A DNA stretch of 64,000 nt from Blastococcus aggregatus (lineage in GTDB: Bacteria > Actinomycetota > Actinomycetes > Mycobacteriales > Geodermatophilaceae). The stretch is from the NCBI RefSeq assembly GCF_900221005.1, contig NZ_OBQI01000008.1:1-64000 (forward strand), written 5' to 3'. Both the position numbers and the translations under genes were made by a program. A model generated the notes under the pieces. That model ran no database searches, was not told the DNA's origin, and worked only from the letters and a program-made list of their open reading frames with translations. Below are positions 1-7,467 of the stretch, piece by piece; positions within the stretch are counted from its first letter, which is position 1; the number at the start of each line of letters is the position of its first letter.

Positions 1-207
1 GGCTGGATGTCCAACACTACGCCGGTTTCCGTTGCCCCCGCCAGTGGCGGGTCCCGGTCCGGCAGACCCTCAGGTCCGCGCGGCGCATGGAGAACATTAC
101 ATGCCCTCCGGGGCGCTCTGCAGGGGGGGTCCTAGAGGCCTCGTCCGGGGCGCTCTCTGCCCCGGGTTTCCCCGGAACGACGGGGGTCTGGGGGCTCCGG
201 CTCGGCG
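1..207. other. Stretch without a recognisable gene
   Basis: No frame here looks like a protein I recognise. It lies just past the 3' end of the AlkB-like gene. A 13-nt direct repeat, TCCGGGGCGCTCT, occurs at 107-119 and again at 144-156, surrounded by G-runs and C-runs that could fold as the 3' end of that transcript. The window edge cuts whatever lies further left. Confidence 0.4.
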
Positions 208-837
208 TCAGGCGACGCCTCGCGGCCGGAACTGGACGCTGACCCGCGGCCCGACCGGCTTGGCCGTCTTCGGGATGCAGTGCTCCCACGTGCGCTGGCA
301 GGTGCCGCCCATGACCACCAGGTCCCCGTGGCCGAGGGGGAACCGGAGGCTCGGCCCGCCCGTCACCGGGCGGAGCAGCAGGGGTCGCGGTGAGCCGAAC
401 GAGACGATGGCGACCATCGTGCTGCCCGTGCGGCCCCGGCCCAGGCGGTCGCCGTGCCAGGCGACGCTGTCCCGGCCGTCGCGGTACAGGCACATCCCCG
501 CGCTGACGAACGGCTCGCCGAGTTCCGGCCCGTAGTGGGTGTCCAGCGCCGTCCGCGCGCCGGTGAGCAGCGGGTGGGGCAGCGTCTCGCCGGCGCCGTA
601 CCAGCGCAGCAGTCGCGGCACGGCGACCTCGCGCTCGTACATCTGGCGCCGGTCCTCGCGCCAGCCGATGTCCCCGAGCAGGACGTCGAGCACCTCGTCG
701 GAGCCGGACACCCAGCCGGGCAGGTGGTCCACCCAGGCCCCGTCGCTCAACTCGTGCCGCCGCACCCGGCCGGCCAGGGGCGTCAGGGTGGCCTCCTCGG
801 CCACGTCCCACATCGACGGCTGATGGGCGAGCGTCAT
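208..837 (-). CDS. AlkB-like 2-oxoglutarate/Fe(II)-dependent dioxygenase
   Basis: A 209-residue protein of the AlkB family, which oxidatively removes alkyl groups from damaged DNA or RNA bases. The iron ligands are visible: H128 and D130 in WHGDR, the distal H186 in TWEHC, and the 2-oxoglutarate-binding R198 and R204 in PRVSVQFRPR. Length is normal for a single-domain AlkB homologue. The ATG at 837 is preceded by TAGCGT (845-850) with a 7-nt gap and no Shine-Dalgarno, so the transcript is probably leaderless. A near-perfect dyad at 858-879 covers where the -35 element should be. It follows the recQ-like gene on the same strand, which fits a DNA-repair role. The substrate (DNA, RNA or protein) cannot be read from sequence. 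Confidence 0.88.
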   Translation of the reverse strand: MTLAHQPSMWDVAEEATLTPLAGRVRRHELSDGAWVDHLPGWVSGSDEVLDVLLGDIGWREDRRQMYEREVAVPRLLRWYGAGETLPHPLLTGARTALDTHYGPELGEPFVSAGMCLYRDGRDSVAWHGDRLGRGRTGSTMVAIVSFGSPRPLLLRPVTGGPSLRFPLGHGDLVVMGGTCQRTWEHCIPKTAKPVGPRVSVQFRPRGVA

Positions 838-844
838 GCCCGGG

Positions 845-850
845 ACGCTA
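845..850 (-). promoter_or_regulatory. -10 hexamer of the alkB-like gene
   Basis: TAGCGT on the minus strand, 7 nt before the ATG at 837. The same hexamer-N7-start arrangement recurs at 27447-27452, 40373-40378 and 58221-58226. Confidence 0.6.
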
Positions 851-857
851 CTCCGAG

Positions 858-879
858 TTTTCGCACATGTGTGCGAAAA
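858..879. promoter_or_regulatory. 22-bp dyad over the alkB-like promoter
   Basis: Arms TTTTCGCACA and TGTGCGAAAA match perfectly around a 2-bp centre (TG). It lies 8 bp upstream of the -10 and so overlaps the -35 position, the usual place for a repressor site. It also lies downstream of the recQ-like stop codon, but has no U-tract on either side, so an operator is more likely than a terminator. It does not resemble the actinobacterial LexA box (CGAAC-N4-GTTCG). Confidence 0.6.
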
Positions 880-898
880 GCTGTGGACAGACGTTCGG

Positions 899-3133
899 TC
901 AGGCGGTCAGCGCGAGGGCGAAGGGCAGCACGGCCGACGCTCCGGCCCGCCGCAGCTCGCGCCCGGCCACCGTCATCGTCCAGCGCGAGTCGGCGAGGTC
1001 GTCGACGAGCAGCACCGGCCCGGTGAGGCCTGCGAGCCGTTCCCGCAGCTCGGGCCCCACGACGATCCGGTCCCACACCGCTGCCAGCCGGAAGGCGCTG
1101 TTCCCGCCGGGCTGCCCGGTGGGTCCGCCGTGCGCGAGGGAGAGCTCGCCCAGGTACTCCAGCCGCCCCATCCGGGCCAGACCTTGCGCGACACCGGTGA
1201 TCAACCCGGGGCGGCGGCGCGACGGCATCGCCACCACCGCCACCGGTCGCTGCGACCAGTCCCAGGCGGCCAGCACGCGCGCGCACGCACGGAGGAGCTC
1301 GTCGTCCGGGGGGACGTCGGAGATCGACCGCTGCACCGGCACGTCGAAGGCGGCGTCCGGATCCTCCTCGATGCCGGGCGCCTCGAGATCCAGGACCACG
1401 GTCCCGCCGACGCCGTCGTCACCCAGGAGGGTGCGCAGCCGCTGGCCCCACCCCAGGTCGGTGAGGCGGGCCACGGCGCGGCCGGGCTCCATCTGGTCGC
1501 CGGCGGCGATCTTGCCCTTCACGTCGACGCCGAGACGGTCGGCGCCGGTGGGCCACTGCGCCCGGGGCGCGAGCTCCACCCCGGGCCGGTCGAGCGCCGC
1601 CGACGCGGCCTCCGCCGCGGCCTCGGGCACGTCGGTGGAGTACCAGGGGCCGGCGCACACGTCGCAGCGTCCGCACGGGGCGGCCGTCGGGTCGTCGAGG
1701 GCGGACTGGAGGAAGGCCATCCGGCACTCGGCCTCGTCGACCGGCTTGGCGTAGGCCAGCATCGCCCGCTGCTCGGCCTCCCGGGTGCGGGTGACGCGGG
1801 CGTAGCGGTCGGCGTCGTAGACCCAGGGCCGGCCGGTCGAGCGCCACCCGCCCTGCACCCGCTCCACGGCGCCGTCGACGGCGAGCACCTTGAGCAGCAG
1901 CTCCAGGCGGGAGCGGCGCACGTCGGCGACGGTCTCCAGCCGGGCGACCGACCAGGCCTTGCCGTCGGCCATGGCGGTGAGTACCGCCGCGGCGTGGTCC
2001 TCGCGCGGCATCGAGGAGGTGGCGAACCACTGCCAGATCGCGATGTCCTCGGGCCCGGGGAGGAGCAGCACGTCGGCGTGCTCGACGGCGCGGCCCGCAC
2101 GGCCCACCTGCTGGTAGTAGCTGACCGGCGACGACGGCGCGCCGAGGTGGACGACGAACCCGAGGTCCGGCTTGTCGAAGCCCATGCCCAGCGCAGAGGT
2201 CGCGACCAGGGCCTTCACCCGGTTCTCGCGCAGGGCCTCCTCGGCGTCCTTGCGGTCGGCGTCGTCCAGCCGGCCGGTGTAGGAGCGCACCTCGTGGCCG
2301 GCGTCGCGCAGCAGTGCGGCGGTCTCCTCGGCCGCGGCGACGGTGAGCGTGTAGACGATGCCGCTCCCCGGGAGGTCGCCGATCCGCGCGGCCAGCCAGG
2401 CGAGGCGGGCGCGGTCCGAGGGGAGCCGCAGCACGCCCAGGCGCAGCGAGTCGCGGGAGAGCGGCCCCCGCACCGTCGTCACCTCGACACCGCCGGCGCC
2501 CAGTTGCTCGGCGACGTCCTCCACCACCCGCTCGTTGGCCGTCGCCGTCGTCGCCAGCACCGGCGTCCCGGCCGGCAGCGTGCCCAGCAGGTCACGGATG
2601 CGGCGGTAATCGGGCCGGAAGTCGTGCCCCCAGTCGGAGACGCAGTGCGCCTCGTCGACCACGACCAGGCCGCAGCGGGCGACCAGGCCGGGCAGCTGCT
2701 CCTCGCGGAAGCGGGGGTTGGTGAGCCGCTCGGGCGAGACGAGCAGGACGTCGACGTCGTCGGCGGACAGGCGCGCGGCGATGTCGTCCCACTCCGTCAT
2801 GTTGGCGCTGGAGATCTCCACCGCCCGGATGCCGGCGCGGGCCGCGGCGGCCACCTGGTCGCGCATCAGCGCGAGCAGCGGGCTCACGAGCAGGGTGGGG
2901 CCCTTGCCGCGGCGGCGGAGCAGGGCGGTGGAGACGAAGTAGACGGCCGACTTGCCCCAGCCGGTGCGCTGCACGACCAGCGCCCGCTGCGAGCGCTCGA
3001 CCAGCGCCGACACCGCGGCGTCCTGACCCTCCCGGAAGTCGGCGTCCGGCCGGCCGGTGAGCTCGCGCAGCACGGCCAGCGCCTCTGCGTGGATGGGGCC
3101 GGCGACCTCGGACGACGGCGCGACAGTGGTCAT
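899..3133 (-). CDS. RecQ-family DNA helicase with C-terminal phosphoribosyltransferase-like domain
   Basis: A 744-residue superfamily 2 helicase. Walker A is TGWGKS (57-62) and the DEAH box (160-163) sits in the RecQ-type stretch VVVDEAHCVSDWGHDFRPDY. A zinc-type cysteine group (APCGRCDVCAG) follows the helicase core near residue 500. The last ~200 residues are not RecQ: they end in GPVLLVDDLADSRWTMTVAG, which looks like the PRPP-binding loop of type I phosphoribosyltransferases, as in ComF-like proteins. The ATG at 3133 follows TACTGT (3140-3145) by 6 nt, so it is probably leaderless; the longer frame to 3244 lacks helicase similarity. Likely role: DNA unwinding in repair. The job of the extra domain is unknown. 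Confidence 0.88.
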   Translation of the reverse strand: MTTVAPSSEVAGPIHAEALAVLRELTGRPDADFREGQDAAVSALVERSQRALVVQRTGWGKSAVYFVSTALLRRRGKGPTLLVSPLLALMRDQVAAAARAGIRAVEISSANMTEWDDIAARLSADDVDVLLVSPERLTNPRFREEQLPGLVARCGLVVVDEAHCVSDWGHDFRPDYRRIRDLLGTLPAGTPVLATTATANERVVEDVAEQLGAGGVEVTTVRGPLSRDSLRLGVLRLPSDRARLAWLAARIGDLPGSGIVYTLTVAAAEETAALLRDAGHEVRSYTGRLDDADRKDAEEALRENRVKALVATSALGMGFDKPDLGFVVHLGAPSSPVSYYQQVGRAGRAVEHADVLLLPGPEDIAIWQWFATSSMPREDHAAAVLTAMADGKAWSVARLETVADVRRSRLELLLKVLAVDGAVERVQGGWRSTGRPWVYDADRYARVTRTREAEQRAMLAYAKPVDEAECRMAFLQSALDDPTAAPCGRCDVCAGPWYSTDVPEAAAEAASAALDRPGVELAPRAQWPTGADRLGVDVKGKIAAGDQMEPGRAVARLTDLGWGQRLRTLLGDDGVGGTVVLDLEAPGIEEDPDAAFDVPVQRSISDVPPDDELLRACARVLAAWDWSQRPVAVVAMPSRRRPGLITGVAQGLARMGRLEYLGELSLAHGGPTGQPGGNSAFRLAAVWDRIVVGPELRERLAGLTGPVLLVDDLADSRWTMTVAGRELRRAGASAVLPFALALTA

Positions 3134-3139
3134 GCCTCG

Positions 3140-3145
3140 ACAGTA
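3140..3145 (-). promoter_or_regulatory. -10 hexamer of the recQ-like gene
   Basis: TACTGT on the minus strand, 6 nt before the chosen ATG at 3133; supports that start over upstream alternatives and suggests a leaderless mRNA. Confidence 0.5.
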
Positions 3146-3212
3146 GGCACCGCGGGTGACAGGACCGACCAGCGCGCGCACCCTGTGGACGACGGTGGAC
3201 AATCCACAGGCG

Positions 3213-4046
3213 ATGGCACACCACGGGCAGCGACCGCCGGACAATCACGTGCACACGCACTGGTCCTGGGACACCGCGGACTCGTCGACGATGCGGAAGG
3301 CCTGCGAGCGGGCCGTGCAGCTGGGGCTGCCGGCGATCGCGTTCACCGAGCACCTCGACTTCACCGTCTGGGACCCCGACGACCGGGCCACCGACGAGGG
3401 ACTGGTCGAGCGGCACGCCTCCCGGCACGCCGAGATCGACGTCGACGGCTACTTCGCCGAGCTCGAGGACGTGCGCGGCCGGTTCCCCGACCTGCGCATC
3501 CTCTCCGGCGTCGAGACCGGCGAGCCGCACCTGTTCGGCAGCAGCGTGGCCTCCTACCTGCGGCAGGCGCCGGTCGACCGGATCCTCGGCTCGCTGCACT
3601 CCCTGTCCCAGGGCGGCCGGCTCTACGGCGTCGGCCACCTGCTCTGGCAGGACGACGACGGCACCATGCGCCGCTACCTCGGCGAGCTGGTGGACATGAT
3701 CGAGAGCAGCGCCGTCTTCCAGGTGCTCGCGCACGCCGACTTCCCGCGTCGTTACTGGCCCGGCGGCACCCATCGGTACGTGGAGAAGGACTACGAGGAG
3801 GAGTACCGGGCCGTCTTCCGCGCGCTGGCCCGGTCCGGACGGGCGCTGGAGATCAACACCAGCAGCCCGCTGGCCTCGGCCGACCAGATGCGCTGGTTCC
3901 ACGAGGAGGGCGGGGAGGCGGTCAGCTTCGGCAGCGACGCGCACTCCCCGGCCGCCGTGGGGCAGAAGTTCGACCTCGCCGTCGACGTCGTGGAAGCGGC
4001 GGGGTTCCGCCCCGGTCGCGACCGGTTCGACTTCTGGCGCCGCTGA
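3213..4046 (+). CDS. PHP-domain phosphoesterase, histidinol-phosphatase-like
   Basis: A 277-residue PHP-superfamily metal-dependent hydrolase. The HxH metal motif is HVHTH (12-16), followed by FTEHLD, HADFPRR and the closing GSDAH. These are the ligand clusters of HisK/HisJ-type phosphatases that dephosphorylate L-histidinol phosphate, but similar proteins act on other phosphoesters, and no his gene is nearby. The ATG at 3213 is chosen because the HxH motif then falls near the N terminus as usual; a GTG at 3156 is possible but adds unconserved residues. It is divergent from the recQ-like gene across a short gap containing the small dyad GTGGACAATCCAC. Confidence 0.8.
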   Translation: MAHHGQRPPDNHVHTHWSWDTADSSTMRKACERAVQLGLPAIAFTEHLDFTVWDPDDRATDEGLVERHASRHAEIDVDGYFAELEDVRGRFPDLRILSGVETGEPHLFGSSVASYLRQAPVDRILGSLHSLSQGGRLYGVGHLLWQDDDGTMRRYLGELVDMIESSAVFQVLAHADFPRRYWPGGTHRYVEKDYEEEYRAVFRALARSGRALEINTSSPLASADQMRWFHEEGGEAVSFGSDAHSPAAVGQKFDLAVDVVEAAGFRPGRDRFDFWRR

Positions 4047-4055
4047 ACCGCTCGC

Positions 4056-5717
4056 TCAGGCGATGCGGGGCAGCGGCACGGTCATCGGCGGCGGCGCCAG
4101 GCGGACCGCCGGGGGCGGCGGGGGCGGCGGCGTCCGGGTGATCGCGGTGTCGGGGAAGACGAAGCGGTAGGTCGTCTCGTTGTCCTGGACGGCGAACGTC
4201 TGCCCGTCAGCCCCGGCGTGGTGCAGCACGAGCCCGTCGACCCGCTCGGCGACCCGGCGCAGGGCCGCGGGGTCGGAGACGTCGACGACGCTCCGCCCGG
4301 GGACCAGTCCGGCCACCGGCAGGATGCGCGCGGCGTTGCGGACGGCGAACTCGTCGGCGGCGTCCCCGGCGCGCGGCCGGCCGATCCAGCCGGACGCGGC
4401 AGTGACGAGCACCGCGACCACCAGGACCACGGCGGCGATGAGCCGGGCGGCGCCGATGGGCAGATCGACGCCGAGGACGGTGAACGTCCGGGACACCTCC
4501 GCGTCGAGGGAGACCGAGACGGCGCCGGTCGGGGCGAACGCGGCCTCGGTCGACGGCGGACGGAGCGACACGGTGTCCATGGAGAAGGTCAGCGGGTCCA
4601 GAGCGGCGGCGGTGAACGCCTGGCCCTGCACCGAGCCGGTCACGTCGACGACCGGGGTGACGAGGATGCTCGCCGAGCCGGCGCTGCCCCCGATCTCCGC
4701 GTTGTGCCGGCCGACGAGAGCGGCGGCGAGCGTCGGGTCGATCTCGGCCGAGGCGGTGGCGACGCCGTCCTGCACGGCGACCGCGGCGCTGCTGCCGAGG
4801 GCTGCGGTCCAGCCGTCGGCGGTGGCGACGGAGAGGTCCAGCCGCACGGTGCCGTCGACGGCGTCGAGGCCGGGCGCGTCGACCGTGTGCTCGAAGGAGA
4901 CGGTCAGCGTGTCGACGAGCTTCGTGTAGATCGGGTCGCCGCTCGTGAGGGCGCCGGTCGGGTAGGTGGTCCCGACCTCCGCGGCTCCGGCGTAGGAGAA
5001 CCGGCCCTCCTGGGCGACCGGCTGGGTGCGCGCCTCGGTCTCGGTGGACGGCAGGACGAGCAGGACGGCCCCGGCGCCGCCGGCCAGGAGGGCGACCGCC
5101 CCCGAGGCGACCGCCACCTGGCGGGCCTGCGCGCGGGTGGGCATGGAGAACGTGGGGAGGGTGAGGGCCGGAGACGTCCGGCCCGTGGAGGCGCGGTGGC
5201 GGGGGGCCTTCCGGCCCCCGGCCTTGCGGCGGCTGTTCCCGAACAGCCCGAAGGCGACGGCGAAGATCAGCGTCAGCGACCACGGCGAGGCGATCGCATC
5301 GAGGACCTTGCCGCCCTGGGGCACCTGGCGGAACAGCTCGCCGAGCACCTCGTCGGAGGTGGGGCGGTCCTCGTCCAGCCAGTCGTTGTTGTCGCCCTGG
5401 AAGACGAACCGGTCCCCCTCGACGGCGACGATCCGGTGCATGACGACGGTGTTCAGGCTGGGGGAGAAGTAGGCCGCCACGTCGCCGACCTCGTAGGAGT
5501 CGGCGGGGCGGAGCACGGCGAGGTCACCGGTGGAGAAGCCCGGTTCCATGCTGATGCCGTGCGTCGAGACGTACGTGGTGGCGCCACCGAGCTGCGACGG
5601 CCAGAACAACCAGGCAGCCGCCAGCACCAGCGCGGCGATCGCGCTGATGCTGGCGGCTCTGGCTGCGGCGGTCACGGTCGCTTCCGGCTCGTGCGGTGGG
5701 GGTGACCTCTCGGGCAC
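4056..5717 (-). CDS. Archaeal/ER-type signal peptidase I with DUF5305-like extracellular tail
   Basis: A 553-residue membrane protein. The first ~130 residues form an S26B signal peptidase: a TM helix (~23-40), nucleophile S56 in HGISMEPG, and H94 in VVMHRI where the bacterial type has lysine, followed by the GDNND box. A second TM (~145-160), a basic linker, a TM at ~206-226, a large extracytoplasmic domain resembling DUF5305, and a last TM (~412-438) follow. The C terminus is Pro-rich. It lies 16 bp downstream of, and on the same strand as, a small exported protein (5734-6132), which is the likely substrate, as in SipW-TasA systems. Peptidase assignment is strong; substrate pairing is inferred from context. 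Confidence 0.82.
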   Translation of the reverse strand: MPERSPPPHEPEATVTAAARAASISAIAALVLAAAWLFWPSQLGGATTYVSTHGISMEPGFSTGDLAVLRPADSYEVGDVAAYFSPSLNTVVMHRIVAVEGDRFVFQGDNNDWLDEDRPTSDEVLGELFRQVPQGGKVLDAIASPWSLTLIFAVAFGLFGNSRRKAGGRKAPRHRASTGRTSPALTLPTFSMPTRAQARQVAVASGAVALLAGGAGAVLLVLPSTETEARTQPVAQEGRFSYAGAAEVGTTYPTGALTSGDPIYTKLVDTLTVSFEHTVDAPGLDAVDGTVRLDLSVATADGWTAALGSSAAVAVQDGVATASAEIDPTLAAALVGRHNAEIGGSAGSASILVTPVVDVTGSVQGQAFTAAALDPLTFSMDTVSLRPPSTEAAFAPTGAVSVSLDAEVSRTFTVLGVDLPIGAARLIAAVVLVVAVLVTAASGWIGRPRAGDAADEFAVRNAARILPVAGLVPGRSVVDVSDPAALRRVAERVDGLVLHHAGADGQTFAVQDNETTYRFVFPDTAITRTPPPPPPPAVRLAPPPMTVPLPRIA

Positions 5718-5733
5718 CCCCGATACGGAGGGA

Positions 5734-6132
5734 TTACTCGGAGACCGTGAGGGCGATGCCGTCGAAGCTGGCGATCTCGGTGCCCGGGATGTCGCACGAG
5801 ACGGGGTGGGTGACCGCGAAGGGCTCGAAGGCGCACTGCACGGGCGCGAAGACGTTCGTGCCGGCGTTGGTCACGGTCAGCCAGGCCACGAGGCCCTCGC
5901 CGGCGACCTCGGCGGTGAAGTCCTCCACGAGCTCGAACCGGATCTCGTCGACGAGCGACTTGTCCGCGCCGTTCAGCACGTAGTCGATCTGCTCGGTGGT
6001 GGCACCGGTGACAGTGGAGTCGCCGTAACCGGCGACGGAGTCCTCGACGGTGTTACCAGCGGTGAAGGCGGAGGTGGCGATGCCGGCAGCGGCGACCGCG
6101 GCACCGGCGAGCAGAACACGCGACATGCGCAT
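5734..6132 (-). CDS. Small secreted protein, SipW/TasA-type substrate candidate
   Basis: A 132-residue exported protein: MRMSRVLLAG leads into a hydrophobic signal sequence ending near SAFTAGN, then a beta-rich domain with two cysteines (VQCAFEP and SCDIPG) that could form a disulfide. The ATG at 6132 is chosen over the ATG at 6126 because ACGGAA lies at a suitable distance. It is the first gene of a two-gene unit with the S26B signal peptidase 16 bp downstream. The signal sequence and the pairing suggest a cell-surface or matrix protein processed by the dedicated peptidase. I do not recognise the mature domain with certainty; similar small proteins next to SipW-like peptidases occur in other actinobacteria. 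Confidence 0.65.
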   Translation of the reverse strand: MRMSRVLLAGAAVAAAGIATSAFTAGNTVEDSVAGYGDSTVTGATTEQIDYVLNGADKSLVDEIRFELVEDFTAEVAGEGLVAWLTVTNAGTNVFAPVQCAFEPFAVTHPVSCDIPGTEIASFDGIALTVSE

Positions 6133-6314
6133 GGGAGTTTCCGTTCTCTCAGTGGCCCAGGCCCCGCTCGAGTGCTTCTCACCCGGTCTGGGGATGGCTG
6201 CGCCGTCATCCTTGACAGGGCAGCTTTCGGCAGATCGGGGGCGGTATTCACTCCTGTCCCAAAAGAATCTGGAGTCGCTGAGTCGACTCCGGGGAACGGT
6301 CGCCGGCCGCCATT

Positions 6315-6333
6315 CCTGCGGCATTTCCGCAGG
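6315..6333 (-). terminator. Hairpin downstream of the ohr-like gene
   Basis: CCTGCGG and CCGCAGG pair perfectly around CATTT. It starts about 26 nt after the stop codon of the hydroperoxide reductase gene and lacks a U-tract, as is common in high-GC actinobacteria. Confidence 0.45.
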
Positions 6334-6358
6334 CCCGCCGCAGAGGCGGTCAGCGGGG

Positions 6359-6781
6359 TCAGGCGACGGTCGTCTCCAGGGTCACCGGGACGTTGCCGCG
6401 GGTGGCGTTCGAGTACGGGCACACCTGGTGGGCGGCCTCGACGAGCTGCTCGGCCGCGGCCTGGTCCAGCCCGCCCAGCTCCACCGAGAGCGTGATCTCC
6501 AGCCCGAAGCCACCGGCGTCGTTCGTGCCGATGCCGACGTCCGCGGTGACCGCCGAGTCGGTGAAGGTCACCTTCTTCTCGCGGGCGACCGCCTTGAGCG
6601 CCGAGTGGAAGCAGGCCGCGTAGCCGGCGGCGAAGAGCTGCTCGGGGTTCGTCGCCCCGCCCGGGCCGCCCATCTCCTCGGGGATGGCGAGGTCGAGGTC
6701 GACCAGGCCGTCGGAGGATCGGGTGTGGCCATTGCGGCCCTCGCCGGTGGCGGTGGCTGTGGCGGTGTAGATGGCGGGCAC
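6359..6781 (-). CDS. ohr: Organic hydroperoxide resistance protein (Ohr/OsmC family)
   Basis: A 140-residue thiol peroxidase that reduces organic hydroperoxides. Both redox cysteines are in place: YAACFHSAL for the peroxidatic one and HQVCPYSNATRGN for the resolving one. The RSSDG segment near the N terminus is typical of Ohr. I set the start at GTG 6781 because it gives the usual Ohr length and has GGAGGA 5 nt upstream; the ATG at 6862 would run the coding sequence through both the promoter and an operator. It is divergent from a TetR-type regulator, unlike the MarR-type OhrR usually linked to ohr. Two CAGAACG-N2-CGTTCTG operators lie between them. Confidence 0.9.
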   Translation of the reverse strand: MPAIYTATATATGEGRNGHTRSSDGLVDLDLAIPEEMGGPGGATNPEQLFAAGYAACFHSALKAVAREKKVTFTDSAVTADVGIGTNDAGGFGLEITLSVELGGLDQAAAEQLVEAAHQVCPYSNATRGNVPVTLETTVA

Positions 6782-6807
6782 GGAGTCCTCCGGAGCGTCG
6801 AATGTGA

Positions 6808-6823
6808 CAGAACGGTCGTTCTG
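6808..6823. promoter_or_regulatory. TetR operator on the ohr side
   Basis: CAGAACGGTCGTTCTG: 7-bp arms CAGAACG and CGTTCTG around 2 bp. It ends one base before a CACATT -10-like hexamer (6801-6806, minus strand) for ohr, so a bound repressor would block that promoter. Confidence 0.75.
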
Positions 6824-6864
6824 CCTCGGGTCCACCAGAGCACGGATGCTCACATCCCGCAATA

Positions 6865-6880
6865 CAGAACGTTCGTTCTG
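6865..6880. promoter_or_regulatory. TetR operator on the tetR side
   Basis: CAGAACGTTCGTTCTG, the same arms as the site at 6808-6823. It ends one base before the TAACGT -10 (6882-6887) of the tetR gene. The two sites mirror each other relative to their promoters, which supports joint autoregulation and control of ohr. Confidence 0.78.
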
Positions 6881-6894
6881 CTAACGTGACACGG

Positions 6895-7464
6895 GTGACA
6901 ACCCCCGTTCGCACCTCGGCAGCGCGCGACCGCCTCCTCGCGAGCGCCTCGCGGACGTTCTACGGCGAGGGCATCCGCGGGGTCGGCGTCGACCGGATCG
7001 TCACCGAGGCCGGGGTCACCCGGGCGACGTTCTACCGACACTTCCCCGGCAAGGACGACCTCGTCGTCGCCTACCTCCGGGCCATCGACGTCGACGTGCG
7101 GGCGAGGGTCGGCGAGGTGCCGGAGGGTGACCCGGCGGCCGCCGCCGGCCTGGTCCGCGCGATCGCCGGCGGGATCGGCGGCGAGCTGTGCTCGCACGGC
7201 TTCCGCGGCTGCCCGTTCATCAACGCCGCCGCCGAGTTCCCGGACCCGGACAGCCCCGTGCACCGCGCCGTCGTCGAGCACCGCGCGTGGCTCGCCGACG
7301 TGCTGACCCGCGCGTTCGCGACCGCAGGCCACGCCGACCCGGCCGAGACGGCCCGGCGGTTCCTCATGCTGCGGGACGGCGCGATGGTCGCCGGCTACCT
7401 CGGCGACCCCGAGGCGGCCCGCAGCACGCTGCTGGCCGCCGTCGAGGACCTGCTCGCCGGCTGA
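6895..7464 (+). CDS. TetR-family transcriptional regulator next to ohr
   Basis: A 189-residue TetR repressor. The N-terminal helix-turn-helix is clear: RDRLLASASRTFYGEGIRGV, then ITEAGVT-like IVTEAGVTRATFYRHFPGKDDL. The ligand domain contains a cysteine pair context (ELCSHGFRGCPF) that could be redox-active, plausible for a regulator of a peroxide-defence gene but unproven. GTG 6895 is preferred over GTG 6886 because TAACGT at 6882-6887 is a good -10 and the mRNA would be leaderless; 6886 lies inside that hexamer. It probably represses itself and ohr through the two operators at 6808-6823 and 6865-6880. Confidence 0.85.
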   Translation: MTTPVRTSAARDRLLASASRTFYGEGIRGVGVDRIVTEAGVTRATFYRHFPGKDDLVVAYLRAIDVDVRARVGEVPEGDPAAAAGLVRAIAGGIGGELCSHGFRGCPFINAAAEFPDPDSPVHRAVVEHRAWLADVLTRAFATAGHADPAETARRFLMLRDGAMVAGYLGDPEAARSTLLAAVEDLLAG

Positions 7465-7467
7465 ACG

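Noticed and set aside
836-4141. 1101-residue open frame on the plus strand
   Set aside because: Mirror of the RecQ-like gene in another frame; no family resemblance, low-complexity Arg/Gly/Ala translation and start inside a promoter region.
6782-6862. Longer ohr reading frame starting at 6862
   Set aside because: It would cover the operator and promoter; GTG 6781 has GGAGGA and gives the usual Ohr length.
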